Part shown: piece after piece, positions 1 to 9,477 of the stretch
Position numbering within the stretch: position 1 is the stretch's first letter
Layout of the letters: each line of letters begins with the position of its first letter
Origin: Euprymna scolopes
Lineage: Eukaryota > Mollusca > Cephalopoda > Sepiida > Sepiolidae
NCBI GenBank assembly: GCA_024364805.1
Contig: CM044503.1
Span: 2,951,979-2,977,218 of the forward strand
Reading direction: 5' to 3'
Length of the DNA stretch: 25,240 bases
Made by a program: the position numbers and the translations under genes
Notes under the pieces: model-generated
The model's database searches: none
The model's input: the letters and a program-made list of their open reading frames with translations, nothing else
What the model was told of the DNA's origin: nothing

Positions 1-133
1 TCTCGTAAGAACAGACTTAATGGGGTGTACGTGTAAATTTTACCGGGGGAGAGGATGGGGGAAAACGCGTGGGAATATGAATAAAATATATACAATAATA
101 TAAAATATATGTATAAGTGGGTCAAGGGGAGAG

Positions 134-658
134 TTAAAATATATTCCCAAATAAGTTTAATGATCTGAAAAACTCCTTCTGTCGACAGAGAGACGGTCTG
201 CGTAAGAGAATAGAAACTGACTCCAAAATGACCAAGTGATACTGAGAGTCAGCCTGATGCAAAATTCTTAAACACTCCATTTTATATCCATTGGCACACG
301 CTGGATTTTCATGGAGGTGTTGGCCAACGGCAGATTACAAGATGGAAGAAAGAGGGTAAGAGTGATATGGCTTGCCCAATTTTATTTTTGCTGGAACATA
401 TTGGTTAATTCGAGTCTGCAAATTGAAGGAGGTTCGACCTACATAGTCAGCAGCACACTGACAGTTAAATTCATAATCTACATTACTTTTTGTGATGTAA
501 GGTAAACCATCCTTAACAACTAGGGGAAATACAGACTTTACACCAAAGACCAAACGTAGAGCAACGGACGGGAAGCAATTTGACACAGATTTAATGATTC
601 GTCTACCCAAACGTTGCTGGTCTCTCCAATCCAGGGGGCTTTTAAGTAGACAGTACAC
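134..658 (-). pseudogene. GIY-YIG endonuclease part of the Penelope-like element
   Basis: The minus strand encodes a Penelope-type GIY-YIG domain. The segment CQCAADYVGRT corresponds to the GIY-YIG core with its Cys pair, followed by the conserved LQTRINQYVP. The family's C-terminal block follows (GQHL, ENPACANGY, YHLVILESV and LCRQKEF). The reading ends at a stop near 134, close to the expected C-terminus of the family. It lies directly downstream of the RT on the same strand, as in other Penelope-like elements. It is decayed and not an intact gene. Confidence 0.82.
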
Positions 659-923
659 CCGGAGGGACCAAAGAACGCAGGAAAATTATATTTTTTAACT
701 TATAATATAATCAATTAAATTCTCCGGATAACCGTTTTGAATGAAAATATCTTTGACGGTCTTCAATTCACGTTCTAATTCACCAGAAGAACAAATTCTA
801 AGGCATCTAAACATAAATAATAACTACAATTTTCCTGTAAGTAGGCGCCAGTTCATATATAGGCCGGTAAATGTCGGCTGACGATAGACTGTTGTCAGAA
901 AAAAAAACTCTTACTACGTTCCA

Positions 924-1184
924 CTAAAAGAAAGGCAAGCAACCATCATTCTCGTTTTCCATAGTAAATAATAACATTGTATGGGGAGAATTGAGTTTGT
1001 TGAAAAATGTTTTCGCCTCATTTTCAAAGGCAAAAGCTGCGAAGGTGTCGTCGACGTATCTGAAATATATTGGTGGCTTCGATACATCATTAAACAATGC
1101 CGACTCGTAAAATCTCACAAAAATGTCAGCTAGTGCAGGGCTAAGGGGACTTCCCATCTGAACCCTGTCGATCTGACTATACAT
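924..1184 (-). pseudogene. Reverse transcriptase core of the Penelope-like element (fragment)
   Basis: This open segment carries the RT palm of the Penelope-like element. The QMGSPLSPALADIF block lies near residues 9-23 and the YVDD catalytic box near residues 43-46, with conserved spacing between them. Upstream bases still read as an RT-like SFDNVMYSQID stretch, so the first Met is simply where the open segment begins and not a real start. Downstream minus-strand sequence continues the RT towards the endonuclease. It is a fossil fragment without a full fingers domain and is unlikely to be active. Confidence 0.88.
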
Positions 1185-1360
1185 AACGTTGTCGAAGCTA
1201 AATTACACATATGTCCCATAAGTCTGTGTAAAATTTACACGTGTAAGTCTGTTTTCGCGAGTTGTTTTATTTATTTATATATTTTATGATCAAGGATTCA
1301 CTCGGGTGTTGCCGGCCATTTTGTTGAAAGCAATGTATAAGTTCTGTACCGTTAAGCAAC

Positions 1361-1378
1361 TATATATATATATATATA
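1361..1378. repeat. (TA)9 microsatellite
   Basis: A short perfect TA run between the Penelope-like element and the 5S-derived copy. The surrounding 1261-1560 is AT-rich and I recognise nothing else in it. Confidence 0.9.
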
Positions 1379-1676
1379 GCTCAGTAATATTAAAGCATTT
1401 TACTCCTGAAATGACAAATTGATATTTGAATTACCTTACAATGAAACTTCAAATCCAGTATATCAAAGTGTTAAATAACTTGAAACACTTCAATATAATG
1501 TTGTATTTTTAGTCTAAAGAAAATATAAAATGACCTCAGTTCTGTCTCGGGAGACAATGGATACCCCTTGTAAGAGTGCCTGCAAATATAATCGTGAATA
1601 TGGGTTGCGCAATCCCAAACCTCACCTCTCCTGAATCGGTACTGCCTGATTCCTGTGGCCAGGAGAAGTTCATAAC

Positions 1677-1813
1677 GACTAGAAACAATGTCGAGATAAG
1701 CGGCAAGCACATACAGCACCTGCTATTCCAAAATGGTCACCCATTTAGTACTGACCGAGGTTAACACCGTTTAACTTCAGTGATCTAACGGGAACCGTTG
1801 TGTCAACTTATAT
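1677..1813 (-). mobile_element. 5S rRNA-derived SINE-like copy 1
   Basis: Read on the minus strand, 1813-1711 matches eukaryotic 5S rRNA from near nucleotide 15 to the 3' end. It retains the TTGAcAcAaCGGTTC start, a GATCACTGAAGTTAA stretch overlapping box A of the internal control region, GGTCAGTACT, and the box C segment ATGGGTGACC followed by a degraded GGTGCTGTA end. After the 5S part, 1710-1677 (CTCGACATTGTTTCTAGTCG) is not 5S, yet it recurs after the second 5S-like copy at 10821-10855. A shared non-5S tail suggests a 5S-headed SINE and not independent pseudogenes. The extreme 5' end of 5S is missing. Confidence 0.72.
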
Positions 1814-1819
1814 AAGGAG

Positions 1820-2265
1820 AATAAGGTGTAACGTATTCTATGATAAAATGATTTTAATTATTTTTCATGATTAAGCTTCAAAATCATTTTTTTGCTACCT
1901 TAAATAATATATATAATTTTAAAATAATCATTTTTTATACATATAGCCACTAGTGTTTCATGCGTATGCAATTATCAGTGTAGGGGTGACAATTTCTGTC
2001 GGTCATCAGATTAGAACTCAGCAACGACACAATCTTTTGCTCCATTTGGTAAGCCTTTGCGTCAAGGCCCTCAAACAACTGCCACGAGAATGAAGAGGAT
2101 TAAGAACTATTAAAAACCGAATTCGGGCGAACAAATTAGACAATCTAGAGTTTTCAACCAAGCGGAAGTCGTGAACATATCATAAAGGTTAGTTGCCTTT
2201 AGTTATTAGTTTGGAGACAGTGCTCATCCTTAAGTATTTTTAAAGGGGCTAAATAATTATAATTA
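1820..2265. other. AT-rich spacer, nothing recognised
   Basis: Mostly AT-rich unique sequence with a slightly GC-richer stretch around 2030-2170. No ORF, tRNA or repeat match within the window was found. Confidence 0.5.
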
Positions 2266-2379
2266 AATAATATATATATATATATATACATACATATATA
2301 TACATATATATACATATATATACATATACATATATATATATACATATATATACATATATATATACACATACATACATAT

Positions 2380-2416
<37 letters not shown>
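2266..2416. repeat. TA/CATA compound microsatellite
   Basis: About 150 bp of TA interrupted by repeated ACATACATATA-type units. Apparent Tyr/Ile/Met-rich ORFs here are translations of the repeat. Confidence 0.95.
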
Positions 2417-2690
2417 TTCTCGTCACAAAGCTACATAAGATATTTACCTAATGTCATATAACGATTTAAGGAACGTATATTTATTATATCAGTGTTTCAA
2501 TATTTTTGAGTAATTGATAATGTTGTACAATTGTCAAAATAATTACATCGTACTTTAAAGATATTTTAAACCTGAAATATTGAAATTATTTCATTATAAC
2601 ATGAATGATGTCATCATTAACCAAATGCAAAATTAAAGTCCATTCGAAACAAATCCGTTATTTCAATGTATTATTACCGTGTATTTTTGT
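2417..2690. other. AT-rich spacer, nothing recognised
   Basis: AT-rich sequence with no coding or RNA signal. Confidence 0.45.
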
Positions 2691-2699
2691 ACGCCTTGG

Positions 2700-2995
2700 C
2701 TTCTTTCTCCCCATAGAGAAAAACAACACGCTAATGTTTAGTGAGTTCTATAGCTCTAGTGTTAACTATGAAAGGCCGAATCTTCGATCTGCAACGCCTG
2801 TTGTAATTCGCGCAGCAGAATTCATCGTCTCGCCTGACTGATTTGGTGTTGGCCTTGCGGCTTTTGATTGCTCTATTCCCTGGACATTGTTGCCGTTCTG
2901 TTCACTTCGTTGATACTAATGGATTCCCTAAAGGGGGATATCCATACGCTGCGGTCAGCAGCTACAGTTTCCCAGTCATTCGTGATAATCCAATT
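2700..2995 (-). mobile_element. LINE C-terminal fragment (DRxxW and Cys-rich motif)
   Basis: Read on the minus strand from about 2995, the sequence encodes NDWETVAADRSVW, then EVNRTATMSRE, then, after a frame change, a Cys-rich end resembling CCANxNRRCRSKI. This order (W-x-x-x-A-x-D-R-x-x-W, a basic region, then a C2H2-like finger ending RSKIG) matches the C-terminal tail seen in many invertebrate LINE polyproteins. At least one stop (near 2879) and one frame change are present, so it is a dead fragment. I cannot name the LINE clade from the tail alone. Confidence 0.6.
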
Positions 2996-3000
2996 TTTAC

Positions 3001-3021
3001 ACCCCCCCACACACACGCACA
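3001..3021. repeat. Short C-run and (AC)n tract
   Basis: ACCCCCCCACACACACGCAC-type low-complexity sequence. Confidence 0.85.
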
Positions 3022-3067
3022 CATATATAAATATATATATAGTCTATTTAGTATACAAAAAATTATT

Positions 3068-3242
3068 GGTTACATATGTGCATACATGTTTCAGTGGAGT
3101 CCCAATTCAAGGACAACATTTCATCAAATATGTAACCAATACTGTTTGTATATTATATAAACCAGCTCTGTCCTGCATTGAGCACCCTTTAATAATCACG
3201 CGAGTTTCATTAGATTTACATTTAGGAAACCAATCGATATAA

Positions 3243-3243
<1 letters not shown>
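3068..3243 (+). mobile_element. Short inverted-repeat element plus shared AT tail, copy 1
   Basis: Positions 3068-3077 (GGTTACATAT) are the exact inverse of 3128-3137 (ATATGTAACC), bounding a 70 bp core. The core's first 25 bp resemble the left arm of the hairpin element at 7804. The following 3138-3243 (starting CAATACTGTTTGTATA) resembles the sequence after that hairpin (7977-8085), including GAGCACYCTTTAATAA and TTTACATYTAGGAAA. Both copies run into a TA microsatellite. This looks like an internally deleted relative of the 7804 element. Confidence 0.6.

Positions 3244-3244
<1 letters not shown>

Positions 3245-3339
<95 letters not shown>
3245..3339. repeat. (TA)n microsatellite
   Basis: A near-perfect 95 bp TA tract. 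Open frames crossing it in both directions are Tyr-Ile repeats and not genes. Confidence 0.97.
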
Positions 3340-3340
<1 letters not shown>

Positions 3341-3590
3341 CTGGCAAAAACCAAAAAACAAGAAGAAGAAATAACTTCATATTTGTATTTTTTTCGAATA
3401 TTACAATTGTTTCGACATAAACCAGACAATTTAAAATTTTATATTATTTAAAAATTATTTTAAAAAATTTCAGTTACATCTCATTAGATATGTTTGAAAA
3501 AAATACAAAGTTTGTACGTATCTTGTCACATTTTCATTCCATTAAAGCTACATCGGGCAGTGATTTTTTTTTGTAGTTAATTTCCGCAAA
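3340..3590. other. AT-rich spacer, nothing recognised
   Basis: AT-rich unique sequence between a microsatellite and a LINE fragment. Confidence 0.45.
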
Positions 3591-3594
3591 GGAA

Positions 3595-3960
3595 ACTCAA
3601 GAGGAGGAGGAGTGGTTTGCTGGATTCAAAGCAGAGTTTAAGGCAAGCATGTTAGCTTTCTCGGTTGTCGTACAAACACCCTCATGATTAATGGATAGTA
3701 GCGGAATTGTTGATTGCTCATTATTTACTACACTGTTGTAGATTTTCCAGAAATCACGAGTTCCTAATTTCTGCGCATCAATGCATTTTCTATTGGTTTC
3801 GATGCATTCTCTCTTAGCTGTCGCTACTTACTTTTGCAATTACTTCGAGTTTCACTTTTGTCTGTTTATACTGAACTTATGCCGGATAAATCTGCGGTAT
3901 GCATGTTTCCTCTGAGCAATGGCAGCTGCATATGTAGAAGTAAACTATTAGGGAGAGTGG
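3595..3960 (-). mobile_element. LINE fragment, region upstream of the reverse transcriptase
   Basis: Read on the minus strand, 3930-3600 encodes AAAIAQRKHAYRRFIRHKF, then, after frame changes, KRECIETNRKCIDAQ, RDFWKIYNSVVNNEQ, then a STIPLL and TTTEKANMLA pattern. The order K-x-FW-x-x-(I/Y)-N, IPxL, then T-x-x-EKA-x-x is the linker between endonuclease and reverse transcriptase found in Jockey/RTE/CR1-like LINEs. The RT domain itself is absent; the frame closes at a stop near 3601. At least two frame changes occur around 3840-3870. It is a dead fragment. Confidence 0.72.
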
Positions 3961-4112
3961 AGGTTGCTATAGAACCCCCCGCCGTGGTAAACTGCTGAAG
4001 TAAAATTACTTATTTTCAGTTTTACAAAAATATTTTGAAAGATATGTTAACGTTTATACAATTATTTATACGTTTCTACATTTTCGAAGAAAAACAAAGT
4101 AGAACAGTGGAT

Positions 4113-4425
4113 TCGTATTATTTAGAGTTTTCGAACTACTGTTCTCATCTTGAGTGTTATTTTCACAACATATCAGTCGGTGCAACATCCAACCTTCTTC
4201 TCGTATACCTTGTTGAACTCAGAAATCTTTTAGTCAAAGTCGGTTATCTCCTCTCGAACTCGGGAATCTGCATGGAATTCGAAACAGAACCCTTTGTTTA
4301 ACCCACAGAGGTAGCATGCTTTCGTTCTGTTAGCCATGATTATGTGGAAACCTTATGTAATTCGCTGTTATATTTTGAGTATCGTCTGCACTGATGATTG
4401 AACCTTTAACGTCCAGAAGAGAGTG
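4113..4425 (-). mobile_element. Inverted-repeat element with hammerhead-like core, copy A
   Basis: The sequence from 4113 (TCGTATTATTTAGAG...) through GAACTACTGTTCTCATCTTG, the AGTCGG block, CTTGTTGAACTC, GAACCCTTTGTTTA and the final GAACCTTTAACG aligns end to end with 19863-20120. The left terminal repeat is recognisable, but the right one has decayed. The region equivalent to the hammerhead-like stem (4161-4205) is mutated in this copy. The + strand ORF of 88 codons here is a chance frame through the repeat. Confidence 0.65.
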
Positions 4426-4448
4426 ACTTACAACTGAGTATTACAAAC

Positions 4449-4600
<152 letters not shown>

Positions 4601-4747
4601 CGAAGTATAGATAGATAATATGTAGTAATAAATAATTATGTATAATCGTAATTAGTAACACTGTACGCTTAAAAAATAAGAATAGGCTCCTAAAATTTAT
4701 TCTAGAATTCTTTTCACGGACCGGTAGCATGGATTAAATAAAGGTTT

Positions 4748-4848
4748 TTTTTTTCGACAGAAAGATTCTTGCGTTGGACGAATAAAAATTCCTGCGTTCA
4801 ACAGAAAGATTTTCGAGTTTGAGAAAAAGATTCTCGAGTTCGACAATA
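4748..4848. repeat. Imperfect short tandem units (AGAAAGATTCT type)
   Basis: The unit CGACAGAAAGATTCTTGCGTT recurs as CAACAGAAAGATTTTCGAGTTT and again as AAAAAGATTCTCGAGTTCGAC. The last unit merges into the left part of the inverted-repeat element copy C. Confidence 0.55.
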
Positions 4849-4965
4849 GACATGAAAAAGGTCGGAGATTACATCGACCGAAACGTTGTCAAAATAAGAC
4901 TCGGAATGAGAACAGAAGTGCGAATAATACAAAAAATCAATCCTCATCTAAAAACAATCAGAAAA
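4830..4965 (+). mobile_element. Inverted-repeat element with hammerhead-like core, copy C (partial)
   Basis: This partial copy reads GAGTTCGACAATAGACATGA, then AAGGTCGGAG, then CATCGACCGAAACGTTGTC, followed by GAGAACAGAAGTGCGAATAA. It matches the inner and right parts of the copy at 19863-20152. The stem GGTCG/CGACC is intact, and GAAAC is followed by GTTGTC, giving the GUC triplet preferred at hammerhead cleavage sites. The upstream CUGANGA box is altered to ATGAAAA. Beyond the terminal repeat, 4936-4955 still resembles the sequence outside copy B. Confidence 0.62.
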
Positions 4966-4975
4966 AAAGGATTTG

Positions 4976-5325
4976 GTTGGTTGGTTGTTTTTGGTTTACG
5001 GCATATCAACCCTTTTCGGGTTATTTAATGCCGAATCCAAAGATTCTGACGAAAAAATTTTTTTTAATAGAATATATTTGTTGTTTTCACGTCGGTTTCT
5101 ATTTAATCCATAGTTGGGACCCTAACAGATACTACCACTCCGGGTCAGAGTGGACCTGGGAGCAATGGTAATTAAAGGGTAGCTCCACACTCCCCAAAGC
5201 CCACAAGCCGGGGCCTCATCACTGGATATAGTTTAAGGTCATATCCAGGACCTCCATTGAGGGACTTTTACCCTCTGCAGTGGGGAAGTCGGCGTATTCT
5301 AATGCCCCACCGACAGGACCGAAAA
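4976..5325. repeat. GC-richer block of short hairpins, unclassified
   Basis: This stretch is clearly GC-richer than its flanks and contains several short inverted repeats: CCACTC/GAGTGG (5137-5155), GGTC/GACC near 5237-5252, and GTCGG/CCGAC around 5288-5314. No ORF is convincing. The texture (TTTACGGCATATCAACCCTTTTCGGG-type start, structured body) suggests the end of an unclassified transposon, but I cannot name a family. Confidence 0.35.
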
Positions 5326-5329
5326 AAAG

Positions 5330-5990
5330 GAATACAAATCAGTGACTAACTGTTAATCGAATGGATACCATAACACTTAGTTCTCTGCATCTTATCATAA
5401 GTTCAGACAGATGGATCTAATAGTTTCCGAGAAAACTTGAAAGGACAGACAGACAAACTAAGATAAATATGATATAGATGTATAGATATAGAATTCTACT
5501 AGAGAATAATACACGAGGTACATGAATGCTATAAATAATCTGGATTGGTATAATAGTCTGGAACTTAAATCATGTAAATTATTCATGGCTGTCTTTCACC
5601 TTTAATTTGCAGCGAGCAATATCAGCTGCATTTGTAGGTTTATTAATCGCGGAGAAGATGTCTTTCTCCTTTTCATAGAAAATGGCCAAAATTATACATT
5701 AAACGATCGCTTATTAAGTGGATGCCAATTCTAGAATGCGAAAAACCCTGCAATGCATGCATTTAACGATTAAGGAGGTATGTCTGTTTCCTTCCCATTC
5801 TTCCACCGCGAATAAAAACGAATAAATAAAAACATAGTTTGTTTAGCAATAGTAGAGTGTTGAACAAAAGCGTCTACTTCAGAATATTTTTATAGGTGGT
5901 ATGAGTAGAATTATTGGAAATCCCTATCGATAGGGAACAGTTCAATTGTGGTCTCGATCATTTCTTGCAAAACCGCTTTTTGGGAGGGGG
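5330..5990. other. AT-rich spacer with a possible LINE scrap
   Basis: Mostly unrecognised. At 5610-5655 the sequence GAGCAATATCAGCTGCATTTG resembles 3915-3945 in the LINE fragment (GAGCAATGGCAGCTGCATATG). It could be a scrap of the same LINE region on the minus strand, but the match is short. Confidence 0.3.
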
Positions 5991-6079
5991 AGGGGTGGTT
6001 CCGCGTAACTCAAGTTCCGTTTATTTTATTCCGATAATAATACTTGGAAGGATTTCCCAATAAGAAATTTATGACGTTA

Positions 6080-6161
6080 ATCTCTCTCTTTCTCTCTCGT
6101 CTCTCTCTGTGTGCCCCTCTCTGTCTCTCTGTCTCTCTGTCTCTCTGTCTATATATATATC
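6080..6161. repeat. CT-rich microsatellite (CTCTCTGT units) ending in TA
   Basis: Repeated TCTCTCTG units from 6080 end in a short TA run. An A-rich tract follows at 6186-6222. Confidence 0.9.
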
Positions 6162-6291
6162 ATTGGTAGTATTGTTTAGTTATTTAAACAAAACCAAAAA
6201 AAAACAAAAAAAACAAAAAACAACACAATGTCTGCCAAAGAGTGTTCAATGTTTAGACAGAGCAATATGAATTTGTTGAATATGAAAACTA

Positions 6292-6330
6292 GTGGCTACA
6301 CATATGCAAATATGTTTCAGTGACCACCCT
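6292..6330 (+). repeat. Partial relative of the 3068/7804 element left end
   Basis: GGCTACACATATGCAAATATGTTTCAGTG closely resembles 3068-3097 (GGTTACATATGTGCATACATGTTTCAGTG). No right arm was found before the TA microsatellite at 6376. Confidence 0.45.
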
Positions 6331-6372
6331 GCTCGGGAAAATCACATCATCAGGCCAGGAATATCTCCGGTC

Positions 6373-6375
<3 letters not shown>

Positions 6376-6432
<57 letters not shown>
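6376..6432. repeat. (TA)n microsatellite
   Basis: A near-perfect TA tract of 57 bp. Confidence 0.96.
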
Positions 6433-6435
<3 letters not shown>

Positions 6436-6453
6436 CAGGAATCAGTCCGAAAC

Positions 6454-6942
6454 CTATTACGATCGTTGCCGATTATGAAATAAATGTTTCGGCAATATCA
6501 TCAACTGGATTTTAACATAATTTAAAATTGTCCAACTATTTTTTGTTGCACATTTACTATTTTGAAACTGCTAAAACTGTAAAAATGTGATACAGTCATT
6601 CCTTACTTTTCATGTTTCTGCAAATAAATATATTTCTAAATGTCTAAACAGTTTGATAAAATATATAACATATTAACATAATTATTGGAAAAGATACACA
6701 ATTAAAAAAAATAAAAAAAATCAATTGGTAAAAAGTTTACGTTATTTATATATTTTTATTATAAGAGGGTTGAAAAAATAAACATAAAATATAATTAACT
6801 CCAAGGATAGTTTAACAGTTATAAAATGTGAATATTTTACATATGATAAAAAAAACATTAAATTCAAACAACATAATAAGTACGAATCCAGTAGATGATA
6901 TTGCCGAAACATTTGCTTTTCAATCGGCAACGATCATAATAG
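6454..6942. mobile_element. Foldback element with ~60 bp inverted arms
   Basis: The left arm 6454-6512 (CTATTACGATCGTTGCCGAT, then AATGTTTCGGCAATATCATC and ACTGGATT) matches the reverse complement of 6884-6942 over about 59 bp with few differences and one small indel. The 370 bp between the arms is very AT-rich and has no coding signal. Two long inverted arms around a noncoding centre fit a non-autonomous foldback/MITE-like element. No target duplication could be fixed because the left end adjoins a microsatellite. Confidence 0.65.
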
Positions 6943-7029
6943 ATTGCGCATATTAAAAAAAAACATATATTTAAATAAAGTACATTTAAAAAAAACGTAA
7001 CTATGTTTGAAAAAATATAATTACTGGAA

Positions 7030-7215
7030 CAAATGTACAAAGGGAGCGAACGAGCAAAAGAGAGAGGAAATAAATGTTTCTTACTTTTTCTTCGGCATAA
7101 AAAAAAAACTGTAAAAAGGCGAGCGAGAGAAAGAAGGACAGAGAAAGAGTTGGAAAGAATATATACAGAGATAGAAAGAGAGGGAGATAGAGAAAGACAG
7201 GAACTACAAAATGAC
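7030..7215. repeat. Purine-rich GAGA/GAAA low-complexity tract
   Basis: Repeated GAGAGA/AAAGAG runs on the + strand give charged (Glu/Arg/Lys) or, on the other strand, Ser/Leu/Phe-rich spurious ORFs. There is no domain in any frame. Confidence 0.8.
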
Positions 7216-7329
7216 ACCGAAAAATGTAAGAAAATGAATGCAGCAATTTACTTGGGTAAAAGTAGGTATCATTGCGGCACCATATTTGAATGGTACACTA
7301 GAGTTCGTTTAGCATGCGAATACCGTTAA

Positions 7330-7800
7330 TACGGTATATAGGAATGGTCAGAGCTCAGCCAATCAGAAAGAGCCGAATTATTCTGGCGAGATTTTATTAT
7401 TTTTGAATCGGAAAAGTGAAAGATTATGTTATGTCTATGAGTTTATAATCAAGTTACGAAGGGTGAAATCCCCATATCTGACAAAAGGCAGAATTCCTCC
7501 CCGGTGATTATTGAGAGCAGAAGGAGAATTTGATATTCAGAAAGAAAAATAAGAATTACTTCCTCTAAATATGATTGCGATTGTGAGGGTGTTGCTCCTA
7601 GTATCAAATGTAGGGGTTTACTCTAACGACTAAATATGTCTAAATGGCGTTCTAAAGTTGCATAAGATAGTGGTTAATAGTCTAGATATAATAACGTTTT
7701 ATGTGGCATTTATTGTTGCAAACCTACGGAACTTTGGTCCAGAGGGGAATTTCTGCAATCAAAAAATATATGGAAACATATTAATTTATACAAAAATTCT
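7330..7800. other. Unrecognised unique sequence
   Basis: A 6 bp hairpin (TACCGT/ACGGTA) lies at 7321-7336 and a CCAATCA motif near 7359. No gene, RNA or repeat match was found. Confidence 0.45.
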
Positions 7801-7803
7801 TAC

Positions 7804-7974
7804 CTGCATATGTGCATACATGTCTCTGAGGCAATCTTTTATCGGAGATCCCACGTCTTAAGGCTAACAGAGGAGGTATAATTCAGGATCAGAAAACTAT
7901 ACTCTCTCTGTTGGCATGGAGACGTGGAATCTTCGATAAAAGATCGCCACAGGAACATGTATGTACATATGTAG
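7804..7974. mobile_element. 171 bp near-perfect hairpin (MITE-like)
   Basis: The 77 bp left arm (7804-7880) pairs with the 77 bp right arm (7898-7974) around a 17 bp loop (7881-7897). By eye the arms differ at about 14 positions, several of which would be G-U pairs in RNA. The outer ends read CTGCATATGTGCATACATGT and its relative. A transcript would fold into one long hairpin. The left end resembles 3068-3097 and 6292-6320, so this is the fullest member of a small dispersed family. Confidence 0.72.
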
Positions 7975-7976
7975 CT

Positions 7977-8118
7977 AATAATGTTTGTATAAATAACATA
8001 TAAACAAGCTATGTTTATTCATCGAGCACTCTTTAATAAACACAATAGTGTCAGTGTATTTACATCTAGGAAAGTATACAACCATTATCACTTTTTATTT
8101 CTCTCTCCTCCGTCTTTC
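7977..8118 (+). repeat. Shared AT tail after the hairpin element
   Basis: AATAATGTTTGTATA, GAGCACTCTTTAATAA and TTTACATCTAGGAAA align with 3138-3243. In both places the tail follows the hairpin core and leads into a microsatellite, so core and tail probably belong to one element. Confidence 0.55.
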
Positions 8119-8262
<144 letters not shown>

Positions 8263-8279
8263 TACGGACACGCGTATAT

Positions 8280-9025
8280 CGTTAATTATAATAAAAAAAA
8301 CTAGAACATGTATGCTTTTCAAACTCATAGTATTTAATTCTTATGTGCATGTAATAAGTCTTACAAGTGTTTCGCTGATTATCGACAACTCATCAGAGAC
8401 AGTTATCTATTCCTCCCAAAAAGTTGTAGAGGGGGTTTCCTTGGAATAAAAAAGGATCTGATAGATGGAAAATGTTGATAAAAGGAAATGAAAATGTTTA
8501 AAATTCGCAAAATATAATGAGTATAAAAAAGCTCTTATTTATTATATAGCATATAAGCACCTTTCTTAAAGACAATTGGATTCACAGCCAACGAAGGGAT
8601 GTTATTTTATAGCGTCAGATTTTATTCATAAGATCTTAGCCATACTTCAAAAGTTTTCGTATTTAGGTTCAAAATTTAAAGTAAGAACTTATTTACAAAC
8701 ACTAGGAGTTGCACTTAAAAAAATCATTGAAAATTTTATATCTATATCATTAATTGCTAGAATAACGATAATGTTTTAAATTGCAACAAAATGTACATTG
8801 CATAAAATAAATCCAAGGTGATTTCTTGATTCAATTTAAATTAAATTTTTATACCTAACTTTGTAAAATTTATAAAAGTGCACTTTGAAGATAAATAAAT
8901 TTGAAATTTAATCTAGTACCTTTATTTTAAAAGCCTATAGTAAAAACATTTTGTTTCATGCCTTGGATGAAATGCTTTTCTAACTTGTATCTTATCTTTT
9001 TAAGATTATATTTTAAAACTCCCCT
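8280..9025. other. AT-rich spacer, nothing recognised
   Basis: AT-rich unique sequence without coding, RNA or internal repeat signal. Confidence 0.45.
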
Positions 9026-9028
9026 TCT

Positions 9029-9187
9029 CTCTATTTCAGTTTGTATTTCTCATCACATCACAACTCATTTTAGCAACCCCCTCTTTGTATTATTACAGGT
9101 CTGAATATTCTCTCTGTTTCAGTTTGTATTTTTCCTCACACCACAACACATTTTTGCAGCCCCCTCTTTGTAATACAGGTCTGAATA
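9029..9187. repeat. Two ~80 bp tandem units
   Basis: TCTCTCTATTTCAGTTTGTA... (9029-9108) is repeated as TCTCTCTGTTTCAGTTTGTA... (9109-9187). Both units contain CCCCCTCTTTGTA and ACAGGTCTGAATA. A small indel and several substitutions separate them. Confidence 0.85.
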
Positions 9188-9387
9188 ATGAGAAAATCTT
9201 TTTTTTACAAAAACTTTAAAATAACTTTTTTAGATTAAATTTTTAAAAACTTCTTTCAGAATAGAAAATCTTTAAAATTTAATAAGGAACATATTTCATA
9301 CAGGTTTCATTTAGAAATATTCGGTACATAACGGGAAAAATAGAGATGGAAATTTTCAAGGACTGTATAACTGGTTACGGTCAATAG

Positions 9388-9477
9388 TAGTCCTCGCCAG
9401 CAAAGTCTTTGTTATTGTTAATCTATTATTATTATTATCAATTAAAACATTTTGTGTCCTGCTCTTTCGCGCGAGGA

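Larger units (their letters stand above)
1..1260 (-). mobile_element. Penelope-like retroelement, decayed, with GIY-YIG endonuclease
   Basis: A Penelope-like element read on the minus strand. Positions 1184-924 encode the core of the reverse transcriptase: the QMGSPLSPALADIFV block is followed by the catalytic YVDD box. Recognisable downstream RT sequence (VYRQPTFTGLYMNW, then ELKTVKDIFIQNGYPENLI) continues through 890-700. Positions 658-137 encode the GIY-YIG endonuclease half, with a short Cys motif (FNCQCAADYVGRT), TRINQYVP, and a C-terminal part with ENPACANGY and LCRQKEF. RT followed by GIY-YIG is diagnostic of Penelope-like elements. Family knowledge: such enzymes copy RNA into DNA at a nick made by the GIY-YIG domain. 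The 5' part of the RT is absent. The element is broken in several places and looks old. The sequence at 1-45 recurs inverted at about 1206-1260, so related repeats bound the copy. Confidence 0.88.

Noticed and set aside
4035-4301. 88-codon + strand ORF
   Set aside because: It runs antisense through copy A of a dispersed repeat whose other copies do not keep the frame.
4391-4400. CTGATGA motif as a hammerhead box
   Set aside because: No stem II and no GAAA box follow within a plausible distance.
7033-7329. 98-codon charged ORF (Glu/Arg/Lys-rich)
   Set aside because: It is a translation of purine-rich low-complexity sequence; the opposite strand is equally open.
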